Shown here one piece after another: positions 44,727 through 49,531 of a stretch of 49,531 nt of DNA. Location: NCBI RefSeq assembly GCF_900491935.1, contig NZ_UEXK01000004.1, forward strand, positions 4,054,697 to 4,104,227, in the 5' to 3' direction. The notes beneath the pieces are model-generated. The model saw only the letters and a list, made by a program, of their open reading frames with translations, did not search any database and was not told the origin of the DNA. The translations under genes and the position numbers were made by a program. This DNA comes from Klenkia terrae (lineage in GTDB: Bacteria > Actinomycetota > Actinomycetes > Mycobacteriales > Geodermatophilaceae). Within the stretch, counting starts at the first letter, position 1. Each line of letters begins with the position of its first letter.

Positions 44727-45830
44727 CTACTTCTTGTCCTTGAGCTGTTCGGCCACCGACGTCGAGAGTTCATCCCAGGCGTCGTTGAACTTCTGCACGC
44801 CCTCGGTCTCCAGCACGGCGAACACGTCGTCCAGGTCGACCCCGGCGTCGGTCACCGACTGCATGACGGCCGCGGCGTCGGCGTAGGTGTCAGTCACCGG
44901 GCGGCCGACCTGGCCGTGGTCGGCGAAGGCCTGCATGGTCTTCTCCGGCATCGTGTTCACGGTGTCGGCGCCGACCAGCTCGGACAGGTACATCGTGTCG
45001 CTGTAGTCGGGGTTCTTCACCCCGGTGGAGGCCCACAGCGGGCGCTGCTTGCTGGCGCCCCGAGCCTCGAGGGCCTTCCAGCGGTCGGAGGAGAAGATCT
45101 CCTCGTAGGCCTCGTAGGCCAGCTGGGCGTTGGCGATGCCAGCCTTGCCCTTGAGGGAGGGGTCGGCACCGGCGTCGTCCAGGCGCTTGTCGATCTCGGT
45201 GTCCACGCGGGACACGAAGAAGGACGCGACGCTCTCGATGCCCTCGAAGCTCGCCTCGGGGTCCTCGGCGCGCTTCTCCAGGCCGGCGAGGTAGGCCTCC
45301 ATGACGGCCTTGTAGCGCTCGAGGCTGAAGATGAGGGTGACGTTGACGCTGATCCCGTTGGCGATCGTCTCGGTGATGGCCGGCAGGCCCTCGACGGTGG
45401 CCGGGATCTTGATGAACAGGTTCGGCCGGTCGACCAGCCACCACAGGTGGGCGGCCTCGGCGGCGGTCGCGTCGGTCTCGTGGGCCAGCCCGGGGGCGAC
45501 CTCGAGGGAGACGCGGCCGTCGCGGCCGGTGCGGGCGGCGACCGGCGCGAGCAGGTCGCAGGCGTCCCGGACGTCGGAGGCGGTGATGGTGCGCAGCGCC
45601 TCCTCGACCGAGACCCCGCGGACGGCCATGGCGTGCAGCTGGTCGTCGTAGGACTCCGAGCCGCTGATCGCGGCGGCGAAGATCGACGGGTTCGTGGTGA
45701 CGCCGACGACGGAGTGCTCGTCGACCAGGGACTGCAGGTTGCCGCTGCGGATCCGGTCGCGGGACAGGTCGTCCAGCCACACGGCGACACCCGCCTTCGA
45801 CAGGCTCGCCAGGTTCTCGTTCTGGGTCAT
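44727..45830 (-). CDS. tal: Transaldolase
   Basis: 367 residues. Transfers a dihydroxyacetone unit between sugar phosphates in the non-oxidative pentose phosphate pathway. [12 protein letters not shown] (44-55) and Schiff-base Lys141 in [16 protein letters not shown]; later [21 protein letters not shown] ([11 protein letters not shown]) and [16 protein letters not shown]. Belongs to the longer actinobacterial/cyanobacterial class. ATG 45830 gives [20 protein letters not shown]; a much longer upstream frame is antisense to nothing real and overlaps tkt in another frame. Stop TAG; 14 bases after the tkt stop. Confidence 0.97.
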   Translation of the reverse strand: MTQNENLASLSKAGVAVWLDDLSRDRIRSGNLQSLVDEHSVVGVTTNPSIFAAAISGSESYDDQLHAMAVRGVSVEEALRTITASDVRDACDLLAPVAARTGRDGRVSLEVAPGLAHETDATAAEAAHLWWLVDRPNLFIKIPATVEGLPAITETIANGISVNVTLIFSLERYKAVMEAYLAGLEKRAEDPEASFEGIESVASFFVSRVDTEIDKRLDDAGADPSLKGKAGIANAQLAYEAYEEIFSSDRWKALEARGASKQRPLWASTGVKNPDYSDTMYLSELVGADTVNTMPEKTMQAFADHGQVGRPVTDTYADAAAVMQSVTDAGVDLDDVFAVLETEGVQKFNDAWDELSTSVAEQLKDKK

Positions 45831-45844
45831 CTCGGTGTCCCTCT

Positions 45845-48064
<2,220 letters not shown>

Positions 48065-48181
48065 CTGGCGGGTGCTCCCTCGGGATCGGTCATGGGTCGG
48101 GGGCGATGCCGGGGTGACTGCCGGTCGTCGTCGTTGCCGACCTGGGCCCTACCCGCGAGGCGCGCACCATCAACGTCGGGA

Positions 48182-48187
48182 ACCCTA
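48182..48187 (-). promoter_or_regulatory. -10 box TAGGGT of tkt, within a small dyad
   Basis: Minus-strand TAGGGT about 118 bases before the tkt ATG. It is one arm of the dyad CCCTA-GTGG-TAGGG (48183-48196). Confidence 0.4.
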
Positions 48188-48220
48188 GTGGTAGGGAAGG
48201 ACCGCACCCGGTCTCGGGGC

Positions 48221-48226
48221 TAGAGT
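48221..48226 (+). promoter_or_regulatory. -10 box TAGAGT of ctaB
   Basis: TAGAGT with GGTCTCG upstream; the predicted 5' end near 48233 rules out a start codon at 48225 and favours 48261. Confidence 0.5.
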
Positions 48227-48260
48227 GGGGTCGACCTCTGCCCGCCCCGGTCTGAATGGT

Positions 48261-49190
48261 GTGAGTCGACTCGTGACCTCCGTGGCCGAACGGCGTGCCG
48301 TGGTGCGGCGTACCCCGCCGCTGGCCCTGGTGGGCGCCTACGTCTCGCTCACCAAGCCCAAGCTGGTCGAGCTGCTGCTGGTGACCACGCTCCCGGCGAT
48401 GATGCTGGCCGCCGGCGGCTGGCCCGGGACGGGCCTCGCGCTGGCCACCCTGGTCGGCGGCATGCTGGCCGCGGGTGCGGCCAACACGATCAACTGCTGG
48501 TACGACCGCGACATCGACCGGATCATGTCGCGCACCCGCGACCGGCCGATCGTCACCGGCGTCATCAGCCCGCGCTCGGCGCTGATCTTCGGCGTCCTGC
48601 TGGCCTGGGTCTCCCTGGTCGTGCTCGGGGTCTTCACCACGCCGCTGGCCACCGCGCTGACCGCCGTGGCGATGCTGGCCTACTCGGTCTTCTACACGAT
48701 GGTGCTCAAGCGCCGGACCCACCACAACACGGTGTTCGGCGGCCTCCCCGGCGCGGCCCCGGTGCTCATCGGCTGGGCCGCGGTCACCGGGTCGTTGGCC
48801 TGGCCGGCCGTGGTGTTCTTCGGCATCGTCTTCTGCTGGCAGATGCCGCACTTCTGGGCGCTGGCCAGCCGCTACCGCTACGACTACTTCCGCGCCGGCG
48901 TCCCGATGCTGTCGGTGGTGGCCGGCCCGGTCAGCGTCGGACGGCAGTCCATCGCGTGGGCCTGGGGCACGCTCGCCGTGTCGGCCCTGATGGTGCCGGT
49001 GACCCCGGGGCTGGGCTGGATCGCGGGCGTCCCGGTCATCGCGCTGGGTGCCTGGTACGTCTACGAGTCGCACGCCTGGCTGGCGCGGATCCGCGGCGGC
49101 GGCGCCGACCGCCCGATGCGGCTGTTCTCGGTGTCGATCACCTACATGACCCTGCTGTCCATCGCCCTGGTCGTCGACGTCCTCGTCTGA
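48261..49190 (+). CDS. ctaB: Protoheme IX farnesyltransferase (heme O synthase)
   Basis: 309 residues from GTG 48261. UbiA-type prenyltransferase with about eight to nine TM helices that farnesylates protoheme for heme-copper oxidases. First Asp-rich site NCWYDRDIDRIMSRTRDRP (about 77-95) and second site region YSVFYTMVLKRRTHHNTVFGG (split: YTMVLKRRTHHN), CWQMPHFWALASRYRYDY in the sixth helix region. GTG 48273 is an alternative start; GTG 48225 overlaps the -10. Divergent from tkt, a conserved actinobacterial arrangement. Confidence 0.95.
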   Translation: MSRLVTSVAERRAVVRRTPPLALVGAYVSLTKPKLVELLLVTTLPAMMLAAGGWPGTGLALATLVGGMLAAGAANTINCWYDRDIDRIMSRTRDRPIVTGVISPRSALIFGVLLAWVSLVVLGVFTTPLATALTAVAMLAYSVFYTMVLKRRTHHNTVFGGLPGAAPVLIGWAAVTGSLAWPAVVFFGIVFCWQMPHFWALASRYRYDYFRAGVPMLSVVAGPVSVGRQSIAWAWGTLAVSALMVPVTPGLGWIAGVPVIALGAWYVYESHAWLARIRGGGADRPMRLFSVSITYMTLLSIALVVDVLV

Positions 49191-49292
49191 CGGTGCACGT
49201 CGATCGCGCGGCGACCGATGGCCGGTCGCTGTGCTCGCCTAGGCGCCCTGCTGCGTCGACCGACAGCTGAGCGGGCGCGGGGACGCCGGCTA

Positions 49293-49400
49293 TCCACGCT
49301 GAGCTGCCACTCGACGTCCTGCCGCGGGTGTGACCGCACGCCGCGCGTCCGGTGACGGCTCAGCGTGGACCCGCAGGCCGGCCATCCACGCTGAGCCGTC
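49293..49400. repeat. TCCACGCTGAGC repeat, two direct copies and one inverted; forms a 16-bp hairpin
   Basis: TCCACGCTGAGC at 49293-49304 and 49385-49396, inverted as GCTCAGCGTGGA at 49358-49369. The last two extend to a perfect 16-bp inverted repeat, GACGGCTCAGCGTGGA (49354-49369) and TCCACGCTGAGCCGTC (49385-49400), with a 15-base spacer. It may terminate ctaB or be a dispersed genomic repeat. Confidence 0.75.
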
Positions 49401-49474
49401 GGTAGCGCAGAGCATCGTTGAAGTTCTCGGATCTTGGGCTTGAGGTGGGGGTCGCCTGATCCGAGGAGTTCCTG

Positions 49475-49531
49475 GTGGTTGTCACTACCCTTGCCCTGAC
49501 CGTTGAGCTGCCTGAGCTGGGTGGTTCGTTG
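49475..49531 (+). CDS. Possible start of an unrecognised gene, cut by window edge
   Basis: From GTG 49475, with GAGGAG at 49463-49468 as ribosome site, 19 open codons read VVVTTLALTVELPELGGSL. Seven of the 19 codons end in T, whereas genes in the rest of the window almost always end in G or C. This suggests recently acquired DNA, possibly a mobile element, but no family can be named from so little. Confidence 0.3.
   Translation, partial: MVVTTLALTVELPELGGSL

Larger units (their letters stand above)
49191..49531. other. Intergenic tail with repeats and the start of an unrecognised gene
   Basis: 341 bases after ctaB. Contents: three copies of a 12-bp element (listed separately), an 8-bp dyad CTCGGATC/GATCCGAG (49426-49433, 49458-49465), and a possible gene start at 49475. 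The bases from about 49400 are richer in A and T than the rest of the window. Confidence 0.6.

Overview
This 49.5 kb window is chromosomal DNA of a very GC-rich actinobacterium. Third codon positions are almost all G or C, GTG starts are frequent, and the genes are core actinobacterial ones: rbpA, whiA, opcA, and the order tkt-tal-zwf-opcA-pgl and uvrC-rapZ-yvcK-whiA-gap-pgk-tpiA-secG. Gene content and style fit the Geodermatophilaceae (Blastococcus, Modestobacter, Geodermatophilus), but that is an inference from appearance, not a database placement. No rRNA, tRNA, CRISPR array, phage or complete insertion sequence was seen. Only the last ~60 bases look compositionally foreign.

Layout. 1-4625 (minus): glgX-treY-treZ, a glycogen-to-trehalose operon. 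5152-7272: uvrB. 7504-9366 (minus): a small cell-envelope operon (membrane-anchored low-complexity protein with a probable frameshift, CvpA-like protein, exported DUF5666-like protein), divergent from an OmpR-type two-component pair (9509-11556) whose intergenic region carries two 11-bp-periodic direct-repeat pairs. 11658-14148: two TerC-family membrane proteins, the first behind a yybP-ykoY (Mn2+) riboswitch whose anti-Shine-Dalgarno switch can be read directly. 14152-17492: an amidohydrolase and a divergent S9 peptidase. 17589-21586: an operon DUF4178-DUF2617-DUF4247-DUF350-membrane spermidine synthase-K+ channel, of poorly understood function. 21641-25611: pgi, an MBL-fold hydrolase and an amidase. 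25682-33771: uvrA, uvrC, rapZ, yvcK, whiA. 33894-35553: a membrane GGDEF protein split by a frameshift. 35676-38697: gap-pgk-tpiA. 38741-41234: orphan peptide/solute-binding lipoprotein, secG, rbpA. 41257-48064 (minus): tkt-tal-zwf-opcA-pgl. 48261-49190: ctaB. The last 340 bases hold inverted repeats and the start of an unrecognised gene.

How the genes fit together. The central-carbon genes cover lower glycolysis (gap, pgk, tpiA), its entry (pgi) and the whole pentose phosphate shunt, with yvcK and rapZ as regulators of carbon and envelope metabolism. All three nucleotide excision repair genes lie within 25 kb. uvrB and uvrC, and an amidase directly upstream of uvrA, each have a promoter matching the LexA-independent DNA-damage (PafBC/RecA-NDp) pattern TTGTCRGTG-N8-TANNNT, placed so that the transcript would begin at the start codon. 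This links the amidase to the repair regulon. The most interesting systems are this shared promoter architecture, the manganese switch on terC, the two-component/DUF5666 divergon, and the polyamine synthase-DUF350-channel operon.
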